This document shows positions 9,411 through 16,113 of a DNA stretch of 41,641 bases, piece after piece (position 1 is the first letter of the stretch; each line of letters begins with the position of its first letter). The notes beneath the pieces were generated by a model. The model searched no databases, was not told the origin of the DNA, and was given only the letters and a program-made list of their open reading frames with translations. A program made the position numbers and the translations under genes. The DNA is from Streptomyces montanisoli (lineage in GTDB: Bacteria > Actinomycetota > Actinomycetes > Streptomycetales > Streptomycetaceae). The stretch spans positions 1-41,641 of the forward strand of contig NZ_JAGIQL010000047.1 of the NCBI RefSeq assembly GCF_017813245.1, written 5' to 3'.

Positions 9411-9854
9411 GTGACAATTGATGAAAAGCCGAGGTGGCTGGATGCTTTGGAGCGAAGCGGGCTCAGCGTGCTTCAGGGCCCACCACCGGAAGAAGCTCCT
9501 CAGGTGAGCGACGCCATCCATGCCGTAGCAGGATGGGAAGTCCAACCGGCGGCAGAGATCTCTGCGTCTGATCCTCGCGCCGCTGAAGAACTGGACGAGA
9601 AATGGCATGAGCGCGCCCGGGCGTGCAGTTTGTACGACGGGCAGGGAGTTTTTCTTATTCTCCCCCCTGTTTCCGGTGGCAGCCGTACCGGCTGGGTGAA
9701 GGTGAGTGATCCCGTCGGCGAACGACTTCCTTCCCGTATCGCGGCGGCGACTGGATCGCCGGAGTTCATCGCTGCCTCGTTGAACGGCTGCCACCTGTGT
9801 GCAGTATCGGTCGAGGACGATGAATATTGGGTTGTGCAGCACGATTTCACGTGA
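9411..9854 (+). CDS. Probable immunity protein for the RHS toxin tip
   Basis: The 147-aa protein is not one I recognise. It is acidic, lacks a signal peptide and has no membrane segment, which suits a cytoplasmic immunity protein. The call rests on position: it lies 30 bases after the toxin stop, on the same strand, and shares the reduced GC content and relaxed codon use of the toxin tip. GTG 9411 is preceded by AAAGGAG with seven bases of spacing, the strongest ribosome binding site of the operon, consistent with independent translation. Two Trp-rich patches (AGWEVQPAAE and YWVVQHDF) could form the binding face. Confidence 0.65.
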   Translation: MTIDEKPRWLDALERSGLSVLQGPPPEEAPQVSDAIHAVAGWEVQPAAEISASDPRAAEELDEKWHERARACSLYDGQGVFLILPPVSGGSRTGWVKVSDPVGERLPSRIAAATGSPEFIAASLNGCHLCAVSVEDDEYWVVQHDFT

Positions 9855-9943
9855 TTCGATCCAACCCGAGCGCCACCGCCGGGTATGTTGACCGATTCGG
9901 GGCCGGAAGTGCTCCCTGGAATCGACGAACGGAAGAGGTCGTG

Positions 9944-10582
9944 GTGAATCGGATAGTCGTGGGCGAAGGAGGCCTCCATGCGGCCGATAACTTCACCGCC
10001 CGCGAGGTCCGCGCAGTTTTCGACGCGGAGGTCGTCACGGTCTACCAGGCTTACCCGGACCGGATCGCCGAACCCGCGCTGCGCGCCGGAAACTTCGTCG
10101 AGCCTTTCAAGCGGGCCCGCATGACCTGGGTCAAGCCGTCGTTCCTGTGGATGATGTACCGCTCCGGCTGGGCGGCCAAGCCCGACCAGGAGCGGGTCGT
10201 CGCCGTCGACATCACGCGGGAGGGCTTCGAGTGGGCCCTCGCCCACGCGTCCCTCAGCCATTTCGATCGCGACCACCACCCCACCGAGTCCGCCTGGCGC
10301 GAGCAGCTGCGGGGCAGTCCGGTCCGCGTGCAATGGGACCCGGAGCGCGACCTGGGGCTCAACCCCCTGCCGCACCGCGCGATCCAGATCGGTCTGTCGG
10401 GCGAGGCGGTCGACCGGTACGTGGACGACTGGATCACCTCGATCCGCGACGTGACGGCGCTCGCCCACGAGGTGCACGCAGCCGTGACCCGCGGGGACGC
10501 CGATGAGGCTCGCGGCCTGCTCCCCCGGGAGCGGACGTACCCGCTGCCGGACCACATCGCCGCCCGGATCGGCGGGCGCTGA
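9944..10582 (+). CDS. DUF4291 domain protein
   Basis: The 212-aa product carries the DUF4291 signature: VVTVYQAYPDRIAEPALRAG, then FKRARMTWVKPSFLWMMYRS and a C-terminal half with QWDPERDL and LPHRAIQIGL. The family is conserved across bacteria and fungi and its biochemical role is unknown. GTG 9944 follows GAAGAGG at good spacing; the frame is open further upstream but those codons do not look coding. It lies about 90 bases after the immunity gene on the same strand, but its GC content returns to the chromosomal level, so membership in the toxin operon is uncertain. Confidence 0.8.
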   Translation: MNRIVVGEGGLHAADNFTAREVRAVFDAEVVTVYQAYPDRIAEPALRAGNFVEPFKRARMTWVKPSFLWMMYRSGWAAKPDQERVVAVDITREGFEWALAHASLSHFDRDHHPTESAWREQLRGSPVRVQWDPERDLGLNPLPHRAIQIGLSGEAVDRYVDDWITSIRDVTALAHEVHAAVTRGDADEARGLLPRERTYPLPDHIAARIGGR

Positions 10583-10618
10583 CAGGAGTCGGCGGGCCGG
10601 GCCGCTGCCACTCGCCTG

Positions 10619-11083
10619 TCACCGCCGGCGGCACACTGCCCATACCGTCTTGCCCGAAGGCGGGTACGGCCGTACTCCCCAGTCATCCGCCAGAGCCTCG
10701 ACGAGCAGCAGCCCGCGACCCGACTCGCCGCCTTCCGCTCCGCACGGGTCGGGGGACCTGACCGGCAGCCGGTCGCCACGGCAGTCCGAGACCTCGATCC
10801 TCAGCTCTGCCGGGCCGAGCAGGACATCGAGCCTCGCCCGGCGCCCGCGCACCCGGCCGTGCACAGCCGCGTTCGCGGTCAGTTCGCCGACGAGAAGGGC
10901 CGCGACGGCGAGGAGGTCGTCACGATCGGGTGCGGTGGACGGCAGTTGGTCCGCCAGCCACCGCTCGGCGTCGTGCCGAACAGCATGGGCGCCGCGCCTG
11001 GTGGTGGGGAAGGGCCTGCTGAAACATGCGTGGTTGGCGTGCGCGAGTGCTACGCGGGTCGCGGTCCCGGATTCCTGATTCAC
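10619..11083 (-). CDS. ATP-binding anti-sigma-factor-like protein (HATPase_c)
   Basis: The 154-aa product is a stand-alone GHKL ATPase domain of the RsbW/SpoIIAB type. The N-box is visible as ELTANAAVHG and the G-box as GRGLLLVEALADDWGV, ending with KTVWAVCRR. Streptomyces has dozens of such proteins; some bind sigma or anti-anti-sigma partners, and one class sits beside WhiJ-like regulators. Here it is divergent from an XRE/DUF5753 gene followed by DUF397, which is the arrangement of a whiJ-like locus. The start is GTG at 11083. The intergenic region of about 180 bases would hold both promoters. Confidence 0.85.
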   Translation of the reverse strand: MNQESGTATRVALAHANHACFSRPFPTTRRGAHAVRHDAERWLADQLPSTAPDRDDLLAVAALLVGELTANAAVHGRVRGRRARLDVLLGPAELRIEVSDCRGDRLPVRSPDPCGAEGGESGRGLLLVEALADDWGVRPYPPSGKTVWAVCRRR

Positions 11084-11106
11084 CTCACCGAGCGTGAGGC
11101 AACGGC

Positions 11107-11121
11107 ACTACGGTGGGTAGT
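11107..11121. promoter_or_regulatory. Palindrome in the divergent HATPase/XRE promoter region
   Basis: ACTAC and GTAGT flank a 5-base spacer, just upstream of the HATPase start codon. Short TGTCCGGGCG direct repeats follow at about 11167-11205. An XRE regulator on the other side is the natural candidate to bind here; this is inference from position only. Confidence 0.3.
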
Positions 11122-11260
11122 AGTCGAGTACGTACGGTGAGTGACTGTCCGGCGGTGCGGGCGGGTTGTCCGGGCGGCGGGCGGTACTTGTCCGGGCGTC
11201 CGGGCGTGACACCGGCCGATGACGGTCGGTGGTCAGGAGAACGAGAACGGGGTGGCGGAC

Positions 11261-12121
11261 ATGGCGGTACGACCGGACGCGGGCCCGGAGGACCCGGCGG
11301 GCTCGGACGAGGTGGCGGACCTGTTCCGTGCTGTCGGCCGCCAGGTCAAGGCGGCGCGGGAACGGGGCGGGCTGAGCCAGAAGGAGCTGGGCGAGCGGAC
11401 GGGGTACAGCGAGGAGCAGATCTCGTCCATCGAACGGGGTCGCCGCACCCCGCAGCCGGCCTTCCTGACCGCCGTCGACGAACTCCTCGGCTGCGGCGGA
11501 CTGCTGGCGGTTGCAGCCGAGGACGTGGAGCGGGCGAAGAAGCGGCGGCGCCTGCGGCACCCGGAATGGTTCCGCGACTACGCGGAGCTGGAGGCGCAGG
11601 CGGTCGAGATCTGCTTCTACAGCACACTGACCGTGCCGGGCCTGTTGCAGACCGAGGAGTACGCGCGGACCGTTTTCACCGCGCGGCGTCCCATTCTCGA
11701 CGAGGACACCATCGAGCAGCGCGTTTCCACACGCCTCGCTCGCCAGCAGATCCTGGCACAGTGGCCGCCGCCTGTAGTGACTGCTGTGGTCGAGGAGTCA
11801 GTGCTCCTGCGGGAGATCGGTGGGCGACTGGTGCAGCGCGGGCAACTGGAGCATCTGGTGGCACTGAGCCAACTGCGCAACGTGGAGATCCAGGTGCTGC
11901 CGCTGGCCTGCGAAGGGCACGCAGGGATGGAGGGTCCGTTCATCCTCCTTACTCCCAGGGGTAAGTCCCAGCTGGGGTACGGCGAGTTCCAGAGTGTCAA
12001 CCGAATCATCACGGACCCCGACGAGGTCCGTATGCTGGCCGCACGCTACGGAAGCATCCGTGGTCAGGCGCTCACCCCGCCGGACTCTCGGGCGCTCATC
12101 GAGAAGCTGCTGGGAGAATGA
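11261..12121 (+). CDS. XRE-family regulator with DUF5753 domain (WhiJ-like)
   Basis: The 286-aa protein has an N-terminal helix-turn-helix (residues about 25-75: VKAARERGGLSQKELGERTG, then YSEEQISSIERGRRTP), a basic hinge and a DUF5753 C-terminus with YSTLTVPGLLQTEEYARTVF and VVEESVLLREIGG. This architecture is that of Streptomyces WhiJ and its many paralogues, which regulate development and antibiotic production together with small DUF397 partners. ATG 11261 is preceded by GGGGTGG; an in-frame ATG at 11219 is possible but codes poorly. Its TGA overlaps the first ATG of the DUF397 gene. Confidence 0.9.
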   Translation: MAVRPDAGPEDPAGSDEVADLFRAVGRQVKAARERGGLSQKELGERTGYSEEQISSIERGRRTPQPAFLTAVDELLGCGGLLAVAAEDVERAKKRRRLRHPEWFRDYAELEAQAVEICFYSTLTVPGLLQTEEYARTVFTARRPILDEDTIEQRVSTRLARQQILAQWPPPVVTAVVEESVLLREIGGRLVQRGQLEHLVALSQLRNVEIQVLPLACEGHAGMEGPFILLTPRGKSQLGYGEFQSVNRIITDPDEVRMLAARYGSIRGQALTPPDSRALIEKLLGE

Positions 12122-12324
12122 TGAAGAGCGAACAGGCCGACGGGCTCCGCTGGTTCAAGAGCACCCACAGCGGCGGCGACGGCGGCGAGTGCATCGAGAT
12201 CGCCGCAGAGGACACCGTGGTGCACATACGGGACTCCAAGGAACGAACCGGCCCGCAGCTCGCCTTCGCGCGTGACGCGTGGACCGGCTTCGTCGCCGGT
12301 ATCGCGCAGAACCTGCCGAGCTGA
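12118..12324 (+). CDS. DUF397 small protein, partner of the WhiJ-like regulator
   Basis: The 68-aa protein has the DUF397 pattern: LRWFKSTHSGGDGGECIEIA, then VHIRDSKER and a C-terminal WTGFVAGI. DUF397 proteins almost always follow an XRE/DUF5753 gene and are thought to modulate it. Two tandem ATG codons (12118 and 12121) follow GGGAGA; either could be used. The start overlaps the regulator stop (ATGATGA), so the pair is translationally coupled. The stop lies in one arm of an inverted repeat whose other arm holds the stop of the convergent gene. Confidence 0.92.
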   Translation: MMKSEQADGLRWFKSTHSGGDGGECIEIAAEDTVVHIRDSKERTGPQLAFARDAWTGFVAGIAQNLPS

Positions 12325-12356
12325 CCAGCCCCGCCCCTCGCTCGCGCGCCGGTCAG
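12321..12356. terminator. Inverted repeat covering both stop codons of convergent genes
   Basis: CTGACC (12321-12326) and GGTCAG (12351-12356) are perfect complements separated by 24 GC-rich bases. The left arm holds the DUF397 stop and the right arm the stop of the convergent HTH gene. A bidirectional terminator is possible, though the stem is short. Confidence 0.35.
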
Positions 12357-13303
12357 GCGCCCACAGGGGCCAGGGGCTCGGAGTCGGGGACGTCGCTCTC
12401 AAGGTAGGCGCGCACCAGGGCTCGTCCTCGCGTGGCCGTGGCGGCCTGCTGGGAAGGTGCGTCCGCCGGCGGGACGTTCAGGTTCTCGCAGCCGCGGCAG
12501 GCGCCTTCGTGTGCCGTTGGCCGGCCGCACTCCGTGCACTCGTGCCAGCGCGGCGCGGTAGACGTGACGGCGGGCGGTTCTGCGGCTGGTGGCAGTTTGC
12601 GGGTGAGGCGGTCGCGCAGAAGCGCGGATGCGCTGTGGATCCGGCCCGGCAGGCCGCCGAGCAGGGCGTTTGCGAGCTCGCGGGGTCCGTGGCCGCGTTC
12701 CAGCCAGGGTGTCACCAGCGGGGCGAGTGCCACGGCCTCGGCCGCGCCGAGGCGCAGGCGCGGTTCCGGTGCCGTCACGCGATGCAGCAGGGCGGCGGCC
12801 TCGCCCATGGCCGTGTCCGATGAGGGCGCGGGGGCGGGGGCGGGCGCGGGTGCGGGTGGCGGGGAGCTTGCCTCCCGCCCTACCGCCCGTGCGCGCTGGC
12901 GGGGGAGGGTGGGTTGTTTCTCCGGGTTCTTTACGGGGTGAGCGCCCGCTTCGTCGGCGGCCAGCGGACCGGGACCCGGGTCCACGGCACCCGGCGCCGC
13001 CACCCCGGCGCCCCGGGGGACATCGAAGACATGGGCCTGACTGCTGACCGTGCCGTCCGCGTGCCGTACCCGTTCGACGAGGTAGTAGCCGAACGCGGTG
13101 AGTTCGCGCAGCGCCTTCGCCACGGCGAGGCGCCCCTGGGGGCTGGTGTCGGCCATCTTCCGGCCGTCCTCGCTCCAGCCGTCGGGCCTCGACAAGAGGT
13201 CGGCGAGCAGGCCGCGAGCGGTATAGGACAACCGCCGGTCCTGCAACAACGTGTTGGGTAGAACAGTGAAACCGCGCGTAAGGCGGCTACGATGGATGTG
13301 CAT
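12353..13303 (-). CDS. Helix-turn-helix protein of plasmid/phage replication type
   Basis: The 316-aa product starts with a winged HTH region (residues about 5-95: FTVLPNTLLQDRRLSYTARG, then DTSPQGRLAVAKALRELTAF and YYLVERVRH), the arrangement seen in actinobacterial replication-initiator-like and phage HTH proteins. A long Pro/Ala linker with PAPAPAPAPA follows, then a helical domain and a possible zinc knuckle (CTECGRPTAHEGACRGC). The start at ATG 13303 has AAGGAG about 12 bases upstream; an upstream in-frame ATG at 13360 lacks one. Whether it acts in replication or transcription cannot be told. Its neighbours to the left in transcription are gene fragments and a toxin-antitoxin pair, suggesting an old mobile element. 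Confidence 0.7.
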   Translation of the reverse strand: MHIHRSRLTRGFTVLPNTLLQDRRLSYTARGLLADLLSRPDGWSEDGRKMADTSPQGRLAVAKALRELTAFGYYLVERVRHADGTVSSQAHVFDVPRGAGVAAPGAVDPGPGPLAADEAGAHPVKNPEKQPTLPRQRARAVGREASSPPPAPAPAPAPAPSSDTAMGEAAALLHRVTAPEPRLRLGAAEAVALAPLVTPWLERGHGPRELANALLGGLPGRIHSASALLRDRLTRKLPPAAEPPAVTSTAPRWHECTECGRPTAHEGACRGCENLNVPPADAPSQQAATATRGRALVRAYLESDVPDSEPLAPVGA

Positions 13304-13404
13304 GGGGAGTTGGTGCTCCTTGTGCCCGGCCCCGGAGCGTTTGTGCGCTGCCGGGGTCATCTATTGAGTTTGTCGCAACAGACGGTACCACGTCGGTCAC
13401 GCAT

Positions 13405-13690
13405 GGTCATCGCGCGTGTGGACCTGCCTCGGTCGGCGGACGCAGCACCCGCAGTGGGCCGCCCACCATCGGCGGAACTGGGCTGGAGACGGACATCTCT
13501 CCCACGAGGGAGGTCAGGTGCTGGTCGGGGTCGCCCACCCAGCGGAAGCTGTCCCAGTGACGGGCGTAGTTCGCCGCGTCCTTGTCGGTCTCGCTGTAGA
13601 CGGTGATGGTCGTCGCCTCGCCGCTCTCCTCGTACTTCTTCCGGGCCGCGGCCGCCTGCTCGCGGCGCGTGGCCAGGCCGTCCTCGCCGT
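13405..13690 (-). pseudogene. Possible gene remnant (minus strand), no good start
   Basis: The frame ending at 13407 reads like coding sequence: GLATRREQAAAARKKYEESG, then ATTITVYSETDKDAANYARH and FRWVGDPDQHLTSLVGEM. It resembles small hypothetical proteins near Streptomyces mobile elements. There is no start codon with a ribosome binding site close to it, and the upstream part overlaps the plus-strand fragment. I cannot assign a family. Confidence 0.4.
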
Positions 13691-13880
13691 GGACAAGGCC
13701 GGCGCCTGGCCGGACGGATACGTCTGCCGGACCTGCTCGGACCACACCGTCCGGACACGCGGCACCTGCCCGGGATGCGGCCAGGGCCGGGTCCTTCCCG
13801 CGCCCCGCTGCGGTGATGGGGACGGCGGAGTGGTCATGCCTACGAGCCGGCGTAGTAGAATTGAGAAAGTAGGAAAGTGA
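13665..13880 (+). pseudogene. Possible remnant of a zinc-ribbon protein (plus strand)
   Basis: The frame includes AVLAVDKAGAWPDGYVCRTC and then HTVRTRGTCPGCGQGRVLP, a CxxC...CxxC pair typical of a zinc ribbon. The sequence before it in the same frame does not read as protein, so only an internal piece seems to be present. It ends at TGA 13878-13880. Parent gene unknown; a recombinase or integrase is possible but unproved. Confidence 0.4.
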
Positions 13881-13886
13881 GAGAGT

Positions 13887-13914
13887 TTGATAGTTGCTAT
13901 TTCCCGGGTAGACT
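13887..13914 (+). promoter_or_regulatory. Promoter with internal palindrome for the AbrB/RelE operon
   Basis: TTGATA (13887-13892) and TAGACT (13909-13914) are separated by 16 bases, close to the sigma-70 (HrdB) consensus. The spacer holds the palindrome ATAG-TTG-CTAT (13890-13900), well placed for autorepression by the antitoxin. The start codon lies 33 bases after the -10. Confidence 0.55.
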
Positions 13915-13946
13915 GGCTGTCGATGACATGGATAGGAGGGAATTCC

Positions 13947-14240
13947 ATGACTATGACCACATACCAGACCCGGATGCGCGAAAAGGGGCAGTTGACGCTT
14001 CCGGCACGCGTGCGGGAGGCACTGGGGGTCGCCCCGGGAGACGAGCTTGAGTTCGAGGTCAGCGACGCCGGCACTGTCGAGGTCCACGGACTTACAAGGA
14101 TCCGCTCCGACCAGGCATGGTTCTGGACGCGGGAGTGGAGGGAGGGTGAGCGCCAGGCAAGCGAGGACATCGCCGCCGGACGCACCACCGTCCACGAGGA
14201 CGCGGACGCTATGTTCGCGCACCTCAACGCAGACGACTGA
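13947..14240 (+). CDS. AbrB/MazE/SpoVT-type antitoxin
   Basis: The 97-aa protein opens with a swapped-hairpin AbrB domain (MREKGQLTLPARVREALGVA, then PGDELEFEV), residues about 8-50, and continues with a Trp-rich helical tail (DQAWFWTREWREGERQA) that would wrap a toxin. ATG 13947 follows AGGAGGG with six bases of spacing, an excellent binding site that rules out longer starts. It is followed 21 bases later by a RelE/ParE-like toxin gene, so it is the antitoxin of a type II pair and probably represses its own promoter. Confidence 0.88.
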   Translation: MTMTTYQTRMREKGQLTLPARVREALGVAPGDELEFEVSDAGTVEVHGLTRIRSDQAWFWTREWREGERQASEDIAAGRTTVHEDADAMFAHLNADD

Positions 14241-14261
14241 TCCCTAGCACCTGGAGGCCTA

Positions 14262-14579
14262 TTGCCAACGTTTGAGACTGCTGCCCACTTCAAGCGCGAC
14301 TTCAAAAGGCTCAGCCCGGAAGACAAGAAGCGCTTCGAGGAGGTCATCCAGACCAAGTTCGTTCCGGATGTGGTAGCAGGGCAGTTCCGACCCGGCCTCC
14401 GGGTCAAGCCCATGCAGGGAGTCAGCGTTCCCGCAGGTCAGAGCCCTATCATGGAGATGACGTGGGCTCCTGACGGCCGGGCCACCTGGCAGTTCGGTGC
14501 GCAGGTTCGCGACGACGAGACGCACATCGTCTGGCGCCGGGTTGGCGGCCACGAGATTTTCGATCCCGGACCGCCCTGA
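14262..14579 (+). CDS. RelE/ParE-type toxin
   Basis: The 105-aa product fits the RelE/ParE fold: an N-terminal strand and two helices (TAAHFKRDFKRLSPEDKKRF), then a beta sheet with FRPGLRVKPMQG, EMTWAPDGRATWQFG and HIVWRRVGGHEIF. RelE-type toxins cleave mRNA on the ribosome and ParE types poison gyrase; which applies here is not visible. The start is TTG 14262, four bases after GGAGG. A weak start after a strong antitoxin start would keep toxin below antitoxin. A strong hairpin follows seven bases after the stop. Confidence 0.85.
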   Translation: MPTFETAAHFKRDFKRLSPEDKKRFEEVIQTKFVPDVVAGQFRPGLRVKPMQGVSVPAGQSPIMEMTWAPDGRATWQFGAQVRDDETHIVWRRVGGHEIFDPGPP

Positions 14580-14585
14580 CAGAGC

Positions 14586-14618
14586 GAGGAGCCCACCAGC
14601 ACATGTGGTGGGCTCCTC
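14586..14618 (+). terminator. Strong hairpin terminator of the TA operon
   Basis: A perfect 13-bp stem (14586-14598 and 14606-14618) with a 7-base loop lies seven bases after the toxin stop. There is no long T tract, as is usual in Streptomyces. It is the best hairpin in the window. Confidence 0.85.
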
Positions 14619-14968
14619 TCGCATCGCTGCCTACGGCGCGGCCGTGCTTGGGATACGGGGGTGAGCAGTTGGCGTATACGAAGTCCCGGTGGGGACGATC
14701 ATGGTCCGGTCGGTGCGAGGGTGCTGACGCGGTTCTCGTGCTCGCGGCGTGCCTTGCGCTGTGCCGGGGCCGCCGGAGCGCCCGGGCCGCCGTCGAGCGG
14801 CCGGCAGCGGGCGAGGGGTCGGTGGTGCACGGCCGGGATGGCGCTGACGCGCAGGGCGTAGCCCTGGCCGCGCCGTACAGTCAGCGCCTGGTCGAGCGCG
14901 GCCCGGGCGGACGCCCCCTCGCCACCGCAGCCTGAGGAACCCGGCGAACCTACGCGGTCACCAGCACA
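14619..14968. other. Gap of about 350 bases with one possible fragment
   Basis: No intact gene is seen. A minus-strand open frame from about 14936 down to the stop at 14699 contains ARAALDQALTVRRGQGYALR and then VSAIPAVHHRPLARC, which reads like protein, but it has no start codon with a binding site. It may be a relic of a longer gene. Confidence 0.4.
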
Positions 14969-15343
14969 CTAGTGAGCCCAGGGTGGTGTGATGGTGTTGC
15001 CGTCAGCCAGTTTGGCGGTGAGCCCGACACGTGTGGTGACCCACATGTGGGCGGGCTGGTCGGTGGTGTTGGCGACCGCCAGTTCGGAGCCTGCAGGGGC
15101 CACTGCCGCGTCACCTTCGCGGAGTTCGGCGCTCTCACCGTCGATGGTGAGTCGGAGGCGACCGGAGAGGACGCAGAAGGTCTCCTCGTCGCTGATCGTG
15201 TGGGTCGGCCCCACCATTGCGGCCGGGATCTCGACGCGCCAGGCGGCGAGGTCCCGGCTGCCGGTGTCCGGACGGATGTAGGAAACGAAACGGCCACCGT
15301 GAATCTCGTGTACGACGGCCTCGTCACTGCGGATGAACGGCAT
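14969..15343 (-). CDS. Cupin-domain protein
   Basis: The 124-aa product is a single cupin barrel. The first cupin motif reads GPTHTISDEETFCVLSGRL, with His and Glu ligands, and the second reads LREGDAAVAPAGSELAVANT. Small cupins bind a metal and act as sugar-binding, dioxygenase or isomerase proteins; the substrate is unknown. ATG 15343 is preceded by GGAAGG. It is transcribed divergently from a MarR regulator over a 70-base intergenic region holding two operator-like palindromes, so it is very likely that regulator's target. Confidence 0.85.
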   Translation of the reverse strand: MPFIRSDEAVVHEIHGGRFVSYIRPDTGSRDLAAWRVEIPAAMVGPTHTISDEETFCVLSGRLRLTIDGESAELREGDAAVAPAGSELAVANTTDQPAHMWVTTRVGLTAKLADGNTITPPWAH

Positions 15344-15356
15344 GCTCCAGCCTTCC

Positions 15357-15396
15357 TCTAGACAAGTTGCTTGTCTAGATAGACAAGCAACTTGAC
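15357..15396. promoter_or_regulatory. Double MarR-type operator between cupin and marR genes
   Basis: Two ACAAG-N3-CTTG boxes (centred at 15368 and 15389) lie 21 bases apart, two helical turns. Box 1 extends to a perfect palindrome over 15357-15379. Together they form an even longer inverted repeat, 15364-15377 against 15380-15393, with a 2-base centre. Lower GC than the surroundings fits an overlap with both promoters. Confidence 0.75.
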
Positions 15397-15413
15397 GAGT
15401 TATAGTCAAGCCC

Positions 15414-15854
15414 ATGGACGACGCCCTGGCCTTCTCCGCACTCGTGCTGGCACTCTCCGGGCAGTTGGTGCAGGAAATCCACACCAGCGTGTCCCAGCAG
15501 GGATTCCAGGACCTACGACCCGCACACGGCTTCGCCTTCGCCCGCATCTCTGCAGGCGGCGCCACCACGGCCGACCTGGCCGAGCACCTGGGGGTGACCA
15601 AGCAGGCCGCCGCCCAGCTGGTCGAGGAACTGGTCCGAAAGGGGTACGTGGAGCGGCATCCACACCCGCACGACGCCCGCGCCCGCCTCCTGGAACTGAC
15701 CGAGACCGGTTGGGCCGCTACGCGCGCCGCCGACCAGGCAGCCCGGGCTGCCGTCGCACCATGGCGAGAAGTACTGGGCCAGGCGCGCTTCAGCGAACTC
15801 GTCGCCGACCTGACACACCTTGCACCGCCGGGACCGATCCGCCCTGCCTGGTGA
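15414..15854 (+). CDS. MarR-family transcriptional regulator
   Basis: The 146-aa protein has a winged helix with ATTADLAEHLGVTKQAAAQL as helix-turn-helix (residues about 48-70) and VRKGYVERHPHPHDARARLL as the wing, then LTETGWAATRAADQA, the usual MarR dimerisation helix. MarR proteins sense small phenolic or oxidising ligands and release DNA on binding. It starts 17 bases after the double palindrome, so it almost surely represses both itself and the cupin gene. ATG 15414 is the first start codon after the operator; no clear ribosome binding site is seen. Confidence 0.9.
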   Translation: MDDALAFSALVLALSGQLVQEIHTSVSQQGFQDLRPAHGFAFARISAGGATTADLAEHLGVTKQAAAQLVEELVRKGYVERHPHPHDARARLLELTETGWAATRAADQAARAAVAPWREVLGQARFSELVADLTHLAPPGPIRPAW

Positions 15855-15981
15855 GCCGATGGCCCACCGCCCTGGAGACCGCTGGCCGTGAACGAACCGT
15901 CCGCCAGGGCAACCGGCCAAGGGGAGGACGACACGCGAGTCGCCGTGCCGAGCCCCTCCGCGGACCGGTGAACCTTCCCGG

Positions 15982-16113
15982 TCAGGGCACTAGCAGGTCG
16001 AGGGCCACCGACAGTTCGGGGGCGGAGGCGTCCTCCAGGCGCCGAGTCAACGGCGAGACGGGCACATCCAGGTCCTCGCGCAGCGCACGCAGCGTCGGAC
16101 GCACCGGGCTCAC
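15982..16113 (-). CDS. 43-aa ORF coupled (GTGA) to the antitoxin-like gene
   Basis: Its GTG overlaps the TGA of the upstream gene as GTGA, the normal coupling arrangement of toxin-antitoxin pairs. The product reads like coding sequence (VSPVRPTLRALREDLDVPVS, then LTRRLEDASAPELSVALDLL). I recognise no family. It may be a very short effector, or the surviving piece of a longer gene, since the same frame reads as plausible protein for about 19 codons before the GTG, back to a TGA that overlaps the antitoxin gene. Confidence 0.4.
   Translation of the reverse strand: MSPVRPTLRALREDLDVPVSPLTRRLEDASAPELSVALDLLVP

Larger units (their letters stand above)
13304..13946. other. Gene-poor stretch with fragments, then the TA promoter
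   Basis: No intact gene is convincing here. Two pieces that read like real protein lie on opposite strands and are listed separately. From about 13850 the sequence becomes noticeably AT-richer and contains the promoter of the AbrB/RelE pair. Confidence 0.6.

Noticed and set aside
3380..9854. A complete type VII or type VI secretion system
   Set aside because: Only effector-side genes are present; no EccC-type ATPase, sheath, VgrG or membrane components occur in the window.
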